A stretch of 64,000 bases of DNA, taken from contig CAXIWQ010000172.1 in NCBI GenBank assembly GCA_964036275.1, forward strand, positions 1 through 64,000, in the 5' to 3' direction. This document shows, one piece after another, positions 51,790-64,000 of this stretch. The stretch's first letter is position 1. Every line of letters starts with the position of its first letter. Below the pieces are notes generated by a model. The model was not told the DNA's origin, searched no databases, and saw only the letters and a list, made by a program, of their open reading frames with translations. The translations under genes and the position numbers were made by a program. Source of the stretch: Litoditis marina (taxonomy: Eukaryota > Nematoda > Chromadorea > Rhabditida > Rhabditidae).

Positions 51790-54700
51790 ATACGGCTGTC
51801 AAGTCTGTTGCTTCCAACTACAAAAACATAATACGACAATCTATTCTGTGGCGCACAGCCACAAAGACGAATTAACGCGGTTATTGACATTTTGACTTGC
51901 AGCTACAAAAAAAATCATACGGCTGTCAAGTCTGTTGCTTCCAACTACAAAAACATAATACGACAATCTATTCTGTGGCGCACAGCCACGAAATACGAAT
52001 TAACGCGGTTATCGACTCATTGGCTTGCAGCTACGGAAAAAAGTTTATACGGCTATCAAGTCTGTTGCTCCCAGCTACAAAAACCTAATACAACTATCTA
52101 TTCTGTGGCACACAGCCACAAAATACGAATTAACGCGGTTATCGACTCTTTGCCTTGCAGCTACAGAAAAAAGTTTATACGGCTATCAAGTCTGTTGCTC
52201 TCAGCTAGAAAAACCCAATACAACTATCTATTCTGTGGCACACAGCCACAAAATACGAATTAACGCGGTTATCGACTCTTTGCCTTGCAGCTACAGAAAA
52301 AAGTTTATACGGCTATCAAGTCTGTTGCTCATGGCTACAAAAACCTAATACGACTTTATATTCTGTGGCGCACAGCCACAAAAGACAAATTAACGCGGTT
52401 ATTACCTCTTTGCCTTGCAGCTACAGAAAAAAGTTTATACGGCTATCAAGTCTGTTGCTCCCAGCTACAAAAACCTAATACGACTTTATATTCTGTGGCG
52501 CACAGCCACAAAAGACAAATTAACGCGGTTATTGACTCTTTGCCGTGCAGCTACAGAAAAAAAATTATACGGCTATCAAGTATGTTGCTCCCAGCTACAA
52601 AAACCTGATACGACTATCTATTCTGTGGCGCACAGCCACAAAATACGAATTAACGCGGTTATCGACTGTTTGCTTTGCAGCTACAGAAAAAAGTTAATAC
52701 GGCTATCAAGTCTGTTGTTCCCAGCTACAAAAACCTGATACGACAATCTATTCTGTGGCGCACAGCCACAAAATACGAATTACGCGGTTATCGACTCTTT
52801 GCCTTGCAGCTACAGAGAACAGTTCATACGGCTATCAAATATGTTGCTCCCAGCTACAAAAACCTAATACGACAATCTATTCTGTGGCGCACAGCCACAA
52901 CATACGGTTATCGACTCTTTGCCCTGCAACTACAGAGAACAGTTCATACGGCTATCAAGTTGCTCATGGCTACAAAAACCTAATACGACTTTATATTCTG
53001 TGGCGCACAGCCACAAAAGACAAATTAACGCGGTTATTGACTCTTTGCCTTGCAGCTACAGAAAAAAGTTTATACGGCTATCAAGTATGTTGCTCCCAGC
53101 TAGAAAAACCCAATACAACTATCTATTCTGTGGCACACAGCCACAAAATACGAATTAACGCGGTTATCGACTCTTTGCCTTGCAGCTACAGAAAAACGTT
53201 TATACGGCTATCAAGTCTGTTGCTCATGGCTACAAAAACCTAATACGACTTTATATTCTGTGGCGCACAGCCACAAAAGACAAATTAACGCGGTTATTAC
53301 CTCTTTGCCTTGCAGCTACAGAAAAAAGTTTATACGGCTATCTAATCTGTTGCTCGCAGCTACAAAAACCTAATACGACAATCTATTATGTGGCGCACAG
53401 CCACAAAATACGAATTAACGCTGTTATCGACTCTTTGGCTTGCAGCTACAGAGAAAAGCTTATACGGCTACCAAGTGTGTGCTCACAGCTACAAGAACCT
53501 AATACGACAATCTATTCTGTGGCGCACAGCCACAAAATACGAATTAACGCGGTTATCGACTGTTTGCTTTGCAGCTACAGAAAAAAGTTAATACGGCTAT
53601 CAAGTCTGTTGTTCCCAGCTACAAAAACCTGATACGACAATCTATTCTGTGGCGCACAGCCACAAAATACGAATTACGCGGTTATCGACTCTTTGCCTTG
53701 CAGCTACAGAGAACAGTTCATACGGCTATCAAATATGTTGCTCCCAGCTACAAAAACCTAATACGACAATCTATTCTGTGGCGCACAGCCACAACATACG
53801 GTTATCGACTCTTTGCCCTGCAACTACAGAGAACAGTTCATACGGCTATCAAGTTGCTCATGGCTACAAAAACCTAATACGACTTTATATTCTGTGGCGC
53901 ACAGCCACAAAAGACAAATTAACGCGGTTATTGACTCTTTGCCTTGCAGCTACAGAAAAAAGTTTATACGGCTATCAAGTATGTTGCTCCCAGCTAGAAA
54001 ATCCCAATACAACTATCTATTCTGTGGCACACAGCCACAAAATACGAATTAACGCGGTTATCGACTCTTTGCCTTGCAGCTACAGAAAAAAGTTTATACG
54101 GCTATCAAGTCTGTTGCTCATGGCTACAAAAACCTAATACGACTTTATATTCTGTGGCGCACAGCCACAAAAGACAAATTAACGCGGTTATTACCTCTTT
54201 GCCTTGCAGCTACAGAAAAAAGTTTATACGGCTATCTAATCTGTTGCTCGCAGCTACAAAAACCTAATACGACAATCTATTATGTGGCGCACAGCCACAA
54301 AATACGAATTAACGCTGTTATCGACTCTTTGGCTTGCAGCTACAGAGAAAAGCTTATACGGCTACCAAGTGTGTGCTCACAGCTACAAGAACCTAATACG
54401 ACTATATATTCTGTGGCGCACAGCCACAAAATACGAATTAACGCGGTTATTGACTCTTTGCCTTGCAGCTACAGGAAAAAGTTCATACGGCTATCAAGTC
54501 TGTTGCTCCCAGCTACAAGAACCTGATACGACTATCTATTCTGTGGCGCACAGCCACGAAATACAAATTAACGCGGTTGTCGACGTTTCGGCTTGCAGTT
54601 ACAGAAAAAAAAATCACACGGCTATCAAGTCTGTTGCTCACAACTACAAAAACCTAATACGACTTTATATCCTGTGGCGCACAGCCACAAAAGACAGTTT

Positions 54701-56174
54701 AACGCGGTTATTGACTCTTTGCCTTGCAGCTACAGAAAAAAAATATACGGCTATCAAGTCTGTTGCTACCAGCTACAAAAACTTAATACGACTATCTTTT
54801 CTGTGGTGCACAACCACAAAATACGAATTACCGCGGTTATTGACTCTTTGCCTTGCAGCTACAGGAAAAAGTTTATACGGCTATCAAGTCTGTTGCTCCC
54901 AGCTACAAAAACCTAATACGACAATCTTTTCTGTGGCGCACAGCCACAAAAGACAAATTAACGCGGTTATCGACTCTTTGGCTTGCATTTACAGAGAACA
55001 GTTCATACGGCTATCACGTCTGTTGCTCCCAGCTACAAAAACCTAATACGACTTTATATTCTGTGGCGCACAGCCACAAAAGACAAATTAACGCGGTTAT
55101 CGACTCTTTGGCTTGCAGCTACAGAAAAAAAGCTTATACGGCTATCAAGTCTGTTGCTCCCAGCTACAAAAACCTAATACGACTTTATATTCTGTGGCGC
55201 ACAGCCACAAAAGACAAATTAACGCGGTTATTGACTCTTTGCCTTGCAGCTACAGGAAAAAGTTCATACGGCTATCAAGTCTGTTGCTCCCAGCTACAAG
55301 AACCTGATACGACTATCTATTCTGTGGCGCACAGCCACGAAATACAAATTAACGCGGTTATCGACTTTTCGGCTTGCAGTTACAGAAAAAAAAATCACAC
55401 GGCTATCAAGTCTGTTGCTCACAACTACAAAAACCTAATACGACTGTACATCATGTGGCGCACAGCCACAAAAGACAGTTTAACGCGGTTATTGACTCTT
55501 TGCCTTGCAGCTACAGAAAAAAAATTATACGGCTATCAAGTCTGTTGCTACCAGCTACAAAAACTTAATACGACTATCTTTTCTGTGGTGCACAACCACA
55601 AAATACGAATTAACGCGGTTATTGACTCTTTGCCTTGCAGCTACAGGAAAAAGTTTATACGGCTATCAAGTCTGTTGCTCCCAGCTACAAAAACCTAATA
55701 CAACAATCTTTTCTGTGGTGCACAAGCAGAAAATACGAATTAACGCGGTTATTGACTCTGTGGCTTGCATTTACAGAGAACAGTTCATACGGCTATCACG
55801 TCTGTTGCTCCCAGCTACAAAAACCTAATACGACTTTATATTCTGTGGCGCACAGCCACAAAAGACAAATTAACGCGGTTATCGACTCTTTGGCTTGCAG
55901 TTACAGAGAAAAGTTCATACGGCTATCCAGTCTGTTGCTCCCAGCTACAAAGACCTAACACGACTATCTATTTTGTGGCGCACAGCCACAAAAGACAAAT
56001 TAACGCGGTTATTACCTCTTTGCCTTGCAGCTACAGAAAAAAGTTTATACGGCTATCAAAGCTGTTGCTCGCAGCTACAAAAACCTAATACGACAATCTA
56101 TTATGTGGCGCACAGCCACAAAATACGAATTAACGCTGTTATCGACTTTTTGGCTTGCAGCTACAGAGAAAAGC
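51790..56174 (+). repeat. 4.38-kb macro-unit, copy 1
   Basis: This unit of about 34 monomers starts at the CTACAAAAAAAATCATACGGCTG type, continues through two 894-bp subunits (52,285 and 53,180) and then a run of B-type monomers (54,400-55,990). It ends in a hybrid S1, AAAGCTTACGGCTGTCAAG at 56,170, where a GCTTATACGGCTACC-type S1 switches to a GGCTGTC-type S1 with loss of TA. The unit thus joins C- and B-type sequence in a single repeated block. Confidence 0.85.
52285..54073 (+). repeat. 7-monomer subunit (894 bp), two copies
   Basis: Landmarks 52,675 / 53,569, 52,755 / 53,649, 52,919 / 53,813 and 53,180 / 54,074 are all 894 bp apart. Both copies share a 10-bp deletion in S3 (AACATACGGTTATCG lacking AATTAACGCG, at about 52,899 and 53,793), the GAATTACGCGG variant, and the 4-bp loss CAAGTTGCTCATGG. 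The same subunit is found in copy 2 and again at 62,618-63,490. Confidence 0.82.
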
Positions 56175-59100
56175 TTACGGCTGTCAAGTCTGTTGCTTCC
56201 AACTACAAAAACATAATACGACAATCTATTCTGTGGCGCACAGCCACAAAGACGAATTAACGCGGTTATTGACATTTTGACTTGCAGCTACAAAAAAAAT
56301 CATACGGCTGTCAAGTCTGTTGCTTCCAACTACAAAAACATAATACGACAATCTATTCTGTGGCGCACAGCCACGAAATACGAATTAACGCGGTTATCGA
56401 CTCATTGGCTTGCAGCTACGGAAAAAAGTTTATACGGCTATCAAGTCTGTTGCTCCCAGCTACAAAAACCTAATACAACTATCTATTCTGTGGCACACAG
56501 CCACAAAATACGAATTAACGCGGTTATCGACTCTTTGCCTTGCAGCTACAGAAAAAAGTTTATACGGCTATCAAGTCTGTTGCTCTCAGCTAGAAAAACC
56601 CAATACAACTATCTATCTGTGGCACACAGCCACAAAATACGAATTAACGCGGTTATCGACTCTTTGCCTTGCAGCTACAGAAAAAAGTTTATACGGCTAT
56701 CAAGTCTGTTGCTCATGGCTACAAAAACCTAATACGACTTTATATTCTGTGGCGCACAGCCACAAAAGACAAATAACGCGGTTATTACCTCTTTGCCTTG
56801 CAGCTACAGAAAAAAGTTTATACGGCTATCAAGTCTGTTGCTCCCAGCTACAAAAACCTATACGACTTTATATTCTGTGGCGCACAGCCACAAAAGACAA
56901 ATAACGCGGTTATTGACTCTTTGCCGTGCAGCTACAGAAAAAAAATTATACGGCTATCAAGTATGTTGCTCCCAGCTACAAAAACCTAATACGACTATCT
57001 ATTCTGTGGCGCACAGCCACAAATACGAATTAACGCGGTTATCGACTGTTTGCTTTGCAGCTACAGAAAAAAGTTAATACGGCTATCAAGTCTGTTGTTC
57101 CCAGCTACAAAAACCTGATACGACAATCTATTCTGTGGCGCACAGCCACAAAATACGAATTACGCGGTTATCGACTCTTTGCCTTGCAGCTACTGAGAAC
57201 AGTTCATACGGCTATCAAATATGTTGCTCCCAGCTACAAAAACCTAATACGACAATCTATTCTGTGGCGCACAGCCACAACATACGGTTATCGACTCTTT
57301 GCCCTGCAACTACAGAGAACAGTTCATACGCTATCAAGTTGCTCATGGCTACAAAAACTAATACGACTTTATATTCTGTGGCGCACAGCCACAAAAGACA
57401 AATTAACGCGGGTATTGACTCTTTGCCTTGCAGCTACAGAAAAAAGTTTATACGGCTATCAAGTATGTTGCTCCCAGCTAGAAAAACCCAATACAACTAT
57501 CTATTCTGGTGGCACACAGCCACAAAATACGAATTAACGCGGTTATCGACTCTTTGCCTTGCAGCTACAGAAAAACGTTTATACGGCTATCAAGTCTGTT
57601 GCTCATGGCTACAAAAACCTAATACGACTTTAGATTCTGTGGCGCACAGCCACAAAAGACAAATTAACGCGGGTTATTACCTCTTTGCCTTGCAGCTACA
57701 GAAAAAAGTTTATACGGCTATCTAATCTGTTGCTCGCAGCTACAAAAACCTAATACGACAATCTATTATGTGGCGCACAGCCACAAAATACGAATAAACG
57801 CTGTTATCGACTCGTTGGCTTGCAGCTACAGAGAAAAGTTATACGGCTACCAAGTGTGTGCTCACAGCTACAAGAACCTAATACGACAATCTATTCTGTG
57901 GCGCACAGCCACAAAATACGAATTAACGCGGTTATCGACTGTTTGCTTTGCAGCTACAGAAAAAAGTTAATACGGCTTATCAAGTCTGTTGTTCCCAGCT
58001 ACAAAAACCTGATACGACAATCTATTCTGTGGCGCACAAGCCACAAAATACGAATTACGCGGTTATCGACTCTTTGCCTTGCAGCTACAGAGAACAGTTC
58101 ATACGGCTATCAAATATGTTGCTCCCAGCTACAAAAACCTAATACGACAATCCTATTCTGTGGCGCACAGCCACAACATACGGTTATCGACTCTTTGCCT
58201 GCAACTACAGAGAACAGTTTCATACGGCTATCAAGTTGCTCAGGGCTACAAAAACCTAATACGACTTTATATTCTGTGGCGCACAGCCACAAAAGACAAA
58301 TTAACCGCGGTTATTGACTCTTTGCCTTGCAGCTACAGAAAAAAGTTTATACGGCTATCAAGTATGTTGCTCCCAGCTAGGAAAATCCCAATACAACATA
58401 TCTATTCTGTGGCACACAGCCACAAAATACGAATTAACGCGTTATCGACTCTTTGCGCTTGCAGCTACAGAAAAAAGTTATACGGCTATCAAGTCTGTTG
58501 CTCATGGCTACAAAAACCTAAAACGACTTTATATTCTGTGCGCACAGCCACAAAAGACAAATTAACGCGGTTATTACCTCTTTGCCTTGCAGCTACAGAA
58601 AAACGTTTATACGGCTATCTAATCTGTTGCTCGCAGCTACAAAAACCTAATACGACAATCTATTATGTGGCGCACAGCCACAAAATACGAATTAACGCTG
58701 TTATCGACTCTTTGGCTTGCAGCTACAGAGAAACGCTTATACGGCTACCAGTGTGTGTGCTCACAGCTACAAGAACCTAATACGACTATATATTCTGTGG
58801 CGCACAGCCACAAAATACGAATTAACGCGGTTATTGACTCTTTGCCTTGCAGCTACAGGAAAAAGTTCATACGGCTATCAAGTCTGTTGCTCCCAGCTAC
58901 AAGACCTGATACGACTATCTATTCTGTGGCGCACAGCCACGAAATACAAATAACGCGGTTGTCGACGTTTCGGCTTGCAGTTACAGAAAAAAAAATCACA
59001 CGGCTATCAAGTCTGTGGCTCAACAACTACAAAACCTAATACGACTTTATATCCTGTGGCGCACAGCCACAAAAGACAGTTTAACGCGGTTATTGACTCT

Positions 59101-60555
59101 TAGCCTTGCAGCTACAGAAAAAAAATTATACGGCTATCAAGTCTGTTGCTACCTAGCTACAAAAACTTAATACGACTATCTTTCTGTGGTGCACAACCAC
59201 AAAATACGAATTACCGCGGTTATTGACTCTTTGCCTTGCAGCTACAGGAAAAAGTTTATACGGCTATCAAGTCTGTTGCTCCCAGCTACAAAAACCTAAT
59301 ACGACAATCTTTTCTGTGGCGCACAGCCACAAAAGACAAATTAACGCGGTTATCGACTCTTTGGCTTGCATTTACAGAGAACAGTTCATACGGCTATCAC
59401 GTCTGTTGCTCCCAGCTACAAAACCTAATACGACTTTATATTCTGTGGCGCACAGCCACAAAAGACAAATTATCGCGGTTATCGACTCTTTTGGCTTGCA
59501 GCTACAGAAAAAAAGCTTATACGGCTATCAAGTCTGTTGCTCCCAGCTACAAAAACCTAATACGACTTTATATTCTGTGGCGCACAGCCACAAAAGACAA
59601 ATTAACGCGGTTATGTGACCTCTTTGCCTTGCAGCTACAGGAAAAAGTTTCATACGGCTATCAAGTCTGTTGCTCCCAGCTACAAGAACCTGATACGACT
59701 ATCTATTCTGTGGCGCACAGCCACGAAATACAAATTAACGCGGTTATCGACTTTTCGGCTTGCAGTTACAGAAAAAAAAAATCACACGGCTATCAAGTCT
59801 GTTGCTCACAACTACAAAAACCCTAATACGACTGTACATCATGTGGCGCACAGCCACAAAAGGACAGTTTAACGCGGTTATTGACTCTTTGCCTTGCAGC
59901 TACAGAAAAAAAATTATACGGCTATCAAGTCTGTTGCTACAAAAACTTAATACGACTATCTTTTCTGTGGTGCACAACCACAAAATACGAATTAACGCGG
60001 TTATTGACTCTTTGCCTTGCAGCTACAGGAAAAAGTTTATACGGCTATCAAGTCTGTTGCTCCCAGCTACAAAAACCTAATACAACAATCTTTTCTGTGG
60101 TGCACAAGCAGAAAATACGAATTAACGCGGTTATTGACTCTGTGGCTTGCATTTACAGAGAACAGTTCATACGGCTATCACGTCTGTTGCTCCCAGCTAC
60201 AAAAACCTAATACGACTTTATATTCTGTGGCGCACAGCCACAAAAGACAAATTAACGCGGTTATCGACTCTTTGGCTTGCAGTTACAGAGAAAAGTTCAT
60301 ACGGCTATCCAGTCTGTTGCTCCCAGCTACAAAGACCTAACACGACTATCTATTTTGTGGCGCACAGCCACAAAAGACAAATTAACGCGGTTATTACCTC
60401 TTTGCCTTGCAGCTACAGAAAAAAGTTTATACGGCTATCAAAGCTGTTGCTCGCAGCTACAAAAACCTAATACGACAATCTATTATGTGGCGCACAGCCA
60501 CAAAAATACGAATTAACGCTGTTATCGACTTTTGGCTTGCAGCTACAGAGAAAAG
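56175..60555 (+). repeat. 4.38-kb macro-unit, copy 2 (indel-rich)
   Basis: This is a second copy of 51,790-56,174. Offsets are steady at 4,379-4,385 bp: 51,897 / 56,282, 52,675 / 57,055, 54,282 / 58,665, 55,765 / 60,147 and 56,025 / 60,407. The drift of a few bases comes from many single-base gains and losses in this copy, such as CTATCTGTGGC (56,612), AACCTATACGAC (56,863), CACAAGCCAC (58,036), ATCCTATTC (58,151), TTAACCGCGG (58,302) and CTGTGCGCAC (58,536). Copy 1 lacks these. Confidence 0.85.
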
Positions 60556-62195
60556 CTTATACGGCTACAAGTGTGTGCTCACAGCTACAAGAACCTAATA
60601 CGACTATATATTCTGTGGCGCACAGCCACAAATACGAATTAACGCGGTTATTGACTCTTTGCCTTGCAGCTACAGGAAAAAGTTCATACGGCTATCAAGT
60701 CTGTTGCTCCCAGCTACAAGAACCTGATACGACTATCTATTCTGTGGCGCACAGCCACGAAATACAAATTAACGCGGTTGTCGACTTTTCGGCTTGCAGT
60801 TACAGAAAAAAAAATCACACGGCTATCAAGTCTGTTGCTCACAACTACAAAAACCTAATACGACTGTATATCCTGTGGCGCACAGCCACAAAAGACAGTT
60901 TAACGCGGTTATTGACTCTTTGCCTTGCAGCTACAGAAAAAAATCATACGGCTATCAAGTCTGTTGCTACCAGCTACAAAAACTTAATACGACTATCTTT
61001 TCTGTGGTGCACAACCACAAAATACGAATTAACGCGGTTATTGACTCTTTGCCTTGCAGCTACAGGAAAAAGTTTATACGGCTATCAAGTCTGTTGCTCC
61101 CAGCTACAAAAACCTAATACGACAATCTTTTCTGTGGTGCACAAGCAGAAAATACGAATTAACGCGGTTATTGACTCTGTGGCTTGCATTTACAGAGAAC
61201 AGTTCATACGGCTATCACGTCTGTTGCTCCCAGCTACAAAAACCTAATACGACTTTATATTCTGTGGCGCACAGCCACAAAAGACAAATTAACGCGGTTA
61301 TCGACTCTTTGGCTTGCAGCTACAGAAAAAAGCTTATACGGCTATCAAGTCTGTTGCTCCCAGCTACAAAAACCTAATACGACTTTATATTCTGTGGCGC
61401 ACAGCCACAAAAGACAAATTAACGCGGTTATTGACTCTTTGCCTTGCAGCTACAGGAAAAAGTTCATACGGCTATCAAGTCTGTTGCTCCCAGCTACAAG
61501 AACCTGATACGACTATCTATTCTGTGGCGCACAGCCACGAAATACAAATTAACGCGGTTATCGACTTTTCGGCTTGCAGTTACAGAAAAAAAAAATCACA
61601 CGGCTATCAAGTCTGTTGCTCACAACTACAAAAACCTAATACGACTGTACATCATGTGGCGCACAGCCACAAAAGACAGTTTAACGCGGTTATTGACTCT
61701 TTGCCTTGCAGCTACAGAAAAAAATTTATATGGCTATCAAGTCTGTTGCTACCAGCTACAAAAACTTAATACGACTATCTTTTCTGTGGTGCACAACCAC
61801 AAAATACGAATTAACGCGGTTATTGACTCTTTGCCTTGCAGCTACAGGAAAAAGTTTATACGGCTATCAAGTCTGTTGCTCCCAGCTACAAAAACCTAAT
61901 ACAACAATCTTTTCTGTGGTGCACAAGCAGAAAATACGAATTAACGCGGGTTATTGACTTTGTGGCTTGCATTTACAGAGAACAGTTCATACGGCTATCA
62001 CGTCTGTTGCTCCCAGCTACAAAAACCTAATACGACTTTATATTCTGTGGCGCACAGCCACAAAAGACAAATTAACGCGGTTATCGACTCTTTGGCTTGC
62101 AGTTACAGAGAAAAGTTCATACGGCTATCCAGTCTGTTGCTCCCAGCTACAAAGACCTAACACGACTATCTATTTTGTGGCGCACAGCCACAAAA
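60556..62195 (+). repeat. Partial third copy of the macro-unit
   Basis: This stretch matches 54,350-55,990 at a constant offset of about 6,201 bp (54,463 / 60,664, 55,505 / 61,706, 55,765 / 61,967). It also matches copy 2 at about 1,820 bp (60,147 / 61,967). It ends where the S3 following ATCTATTTTGTGGCG reads AAAAGACGAATT instead of AAAAGACAAATT with GTTATTACCTC. Only isolated indels are present, for example GCGGGTTATTG at 61,946. Confidence 0.8.
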
Positions 62196-64000
62196 GACGA
62201 ATTAACGCGGTTATTGACTCTTTGCCTTGCAGCTACAGAAAAAAAGTTTATACGGCTATCAAGTCTGTTGCTCCCAGCTACAAAAACCTAATACGACTAT
62301 ATATTTTGTGGCGCACAGCCACGAAATACGAATTAACGCGGTTATCGACTCATTGGCTTGCAGCTACGGAAAAAAGTTTATACGGCTATCAAGTCAGTTG
62401 CTCCCAGCTACAAAAACCTAATACGACTTTATATTATGTGGCGCACAGCCACAAAAGACAGATTAACGCGGTTATTGACTCTTTGCCTTGCAGCTACAGA
62501 AAAAAATTTATACGGCTATCAAGTATGTTGCTCCCAGCTAGAAAAACCCAATACAACTATCTATTCTGTGGCACACAGCCACAAAATACGAATTAACGCG
62601 GTTATCGACTCTTTGCCTTGCAGCTACAGAAAAAAAGTTTATACGGCTATCAAGTCTGTTGCTCATGGCTACAAAAACCTAATACGACTTTATATTCTGT
62701 GGCGCACAGCCACAAAAGACAAATTAACGCGGTTATTACCTCTTTGCCTTGCAGCTACAGAAAAAAGTTTATACGGCTATCTAATCTGTTGCTCGCAGCT
62801 ACAAAAACCTAATACGACAATCTATTATGTGGCGCACAGCCACAAAATACGAATTAACGCTGTTATCGACTCTTTGGCTTGCAGCTACAGAGAAAAGCTT
62901 ATACGGCTACCAAGTGTGTGCTCACAGCTACAAGAACCTAATACGACAATCTATTCTGTGGCGCACAGCCACAAAATACGAATTAACGCGGTTATCGACT
63001 GTTTGCTTTGCAGCTACAGAAAAAAGTTAATACGGCTATCAGTCTGTTGTTCCCAGCTACAAAAACCTGATACGACAATCTATTCTGTGGCGCACAGCCA
63101 CAAAATACGAATTACGCGGTTATCGACTCTTTGCCTTGCAGCTACAGAGAACAGTTCATACGGCTATCAAATATGTTGCTCCCAGCTACAAAAAACCTAA
63201 TACGACAATCTATTCTGTGGCGCACAGCCACAACATACGGTTATCGACTCTTTGCCCTGCAACTACAGAGAACAGTTCATACGGCTATCAAGTTGCTCAT
63301 GGCTACAAAAACCTAATACGACTTTATATTCTGTGGCGCACAGCCACAAAAGACAAATTAACGCGGTTATTGACTCTTTGCCTTGCAGCTACAGAAAAAA
63401 GTTTATACGGCTATCAAGTATGTTGCTCCCAGCTAGAAAAACCCAATACAACTATCTATTCTGTGGCACACAGCCACAAAATACGAATTAACGCGGTTAT
63501 CGACTCTTCGGCTTGCAGTTACAGAAAAAAAACTCATACGGCAATCAAGTCTGTTGCTCCCAACTACAAAAACCTAATACAACTATCTTTTCTGTGGCAC
63601 ACAGCCACAAAATACGAATTAACGCGGTTATTGACTCTTTGCCTTGCAGCTACAGAAAAAAGTTTATACGGCTATCAAGTATGTTGCTCCCAGCTAGAAA
63701 AACCTAATACGACTTTATATTCTGTGGCGCACAGCCACAAAAGACAAATTAACGCGGTTATTGACTCTTTGCCGTGCAGCTACAGGAAAAAGGTTATACG
63801 GCTATCAAGTATGTTGCTCCCAGCTACAAAAACCTAATACGACTATCTATTCTGTGGCGCACAGCCACAAAATACGAATTGACGCGGTTATCGACTCTTT
63901 GCCTTGCAGCTACAGAGAATATTTCATACGGCTATCAAATCTGTTGCTCCCAGCTACAAAAACCTAATACGACAATCTATTCTGTGGCGCACAGCCACAA
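62196..64000 (+). repeat. Mosaic satellite at the right edge
   Basis: About 14 monomers. From 62,618 to about 63,490 the sequence repeats 53,180-54,050 at an offset near 9,439 bp (62,827 / 53,388 and 63,252 / 53,813), including the 10-bp S3 deletion at about 63,235. After that come hybrid monomers, for example a TTACAG S1 followed by a CTCCCAACTAC junction near 63,518-63,570, and then A-type monomers. The array runs past the window end. Confidence 0.8.

Larger units (their letters stand above)
46324..64000 (+). repeat. 130-bp satellite array, right arm
   Basis: The same 130-bp satellite continues in the same orientation after the inserted element and runs to the window edge. It resumes at the very position in the monomer where the left arm stopped: the left arm ends in GAATTAA and the right arm starts TACGCGGTTATC, against GAATTAACGCGGTTATC in intact monomers. 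This arm has more monomers with short internal deletions and contains a duplicated 4.38-kb unit. It has no recognisable gene. The array continues beyond both ends of the window, so its true length is unknown. Confidence 0.97.

Noticed and set aside
56075..56275. Minus-strand reading frame of about 66 codons (and another at 58,110-58,292)
   Set aside because: Both lie in ordinary satellite monomers with small deletions and have no features of a gene.
62358..63200. Longest reading frame seen, about 280 codons
   Set aside because: It arises because small deletions shift one frame into the next. Its translation is the same low-information repeat in all three registers.
1..64000. CRISPR array
   Set aside because: There are no unique spacers between repeats. 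The units are contiguous, 130 bp long and variable throughout.
1..64000. Hammerhead ribozyme in the satellite monomer
   Set aside because: The conserved CTGATGA core was not seen; the closest string is CTGATACGAC, and the matching GAAA stem arrangement is absent.
1..64000. CENP-B box
   Set aside because: No match to TTCG....A..CGGG in the monomer variants I read. TTTTCGGCTTGCAG in B-type monomers has the TTCG but not the CGGG part.
1..64000. tRNA- or 5S-derived satellite
   Set aside because: No internal promoter boxes such as GGTTCRANTCC and no cloverleaf in the monomer.

Overview
This window is satellite DNA from a eukaryotic genome. I see no protein-coding gene, tRNA or rRNA. Apart from one 817-bp island, all 64 kb are head-to-tail copies of a monomer of about 130 bp (roughly 485 copies), all in the same orientation. 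The scale, the multi-monomer higher-order repeats (HORs) and the single short terminal-inverted-repeat element fit a centromeric, pericentromeric or other heterochromatic block read by long-read assembly. The sequence does not identify the species; an animal or plant is possible and I recognise no named satellite family.

The repeat has four nested levels. (1) The 130-bp monomer is built from three diverged subrepeats of about 43 bp (44 + 41 + 45), each opening with CAGCYACA and closing with a TCTGTKGC-like box. (2) The monomer carries a short perfect dyad (TGTGGC, 5-nt loop, GCCACA). In one subfamily a paired double change (TGTGGT / ACCACA) keeps the dyad. (3) Monomers are arranged in HORs of 3, 5, 7, 11, 12-14, 13, 15 and 16 monomers. 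(4) Some HORs are duplicated again, for example the 4.38-kb unit at 51.8-60.6 kb.

Layout: 1-12.77 kb, subfamily A, with a 12/14-mer HOR at 7.1-11.8 kb and an odd 249-bp duplication at 3.46-3.96 kb; 12.77-27.32 kb, subfamily B, with 16-mer (2,080 bp) and 15-mer (1,944 bp) HORs; 27.3-41.2 kb, A-type monomers mixed with a third set (C), with 903-, 1,560- and 1,680-bp HORs; 41.2-45.5 kb, the same kinds of unit but dense in single-base indels; 45,507-46,323, a non-autonomous terminal-inverted-repeat element; 46.3-48.8 kb, indel-rich A/C monomers; 48.8-51.8 kb, clean C monomers with 387- and 1,424-bp periods; 51.8-56.2 kb and 56.2-60.6 kb, two copies of a 4.38-kb unit, the second indel-rich; 60.6-62.2 kb, a partial third copy; 62.2-64 kb, a mosaic end.

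The many apparent open reading frames are a by-product of the repeat. The period is not a multiple of three, so each frame changes at every monomer. No gene network exists here. The points of interest are how the array is built and maintained, the paired change in the dyad, the three-part monomer, and the inserted element.
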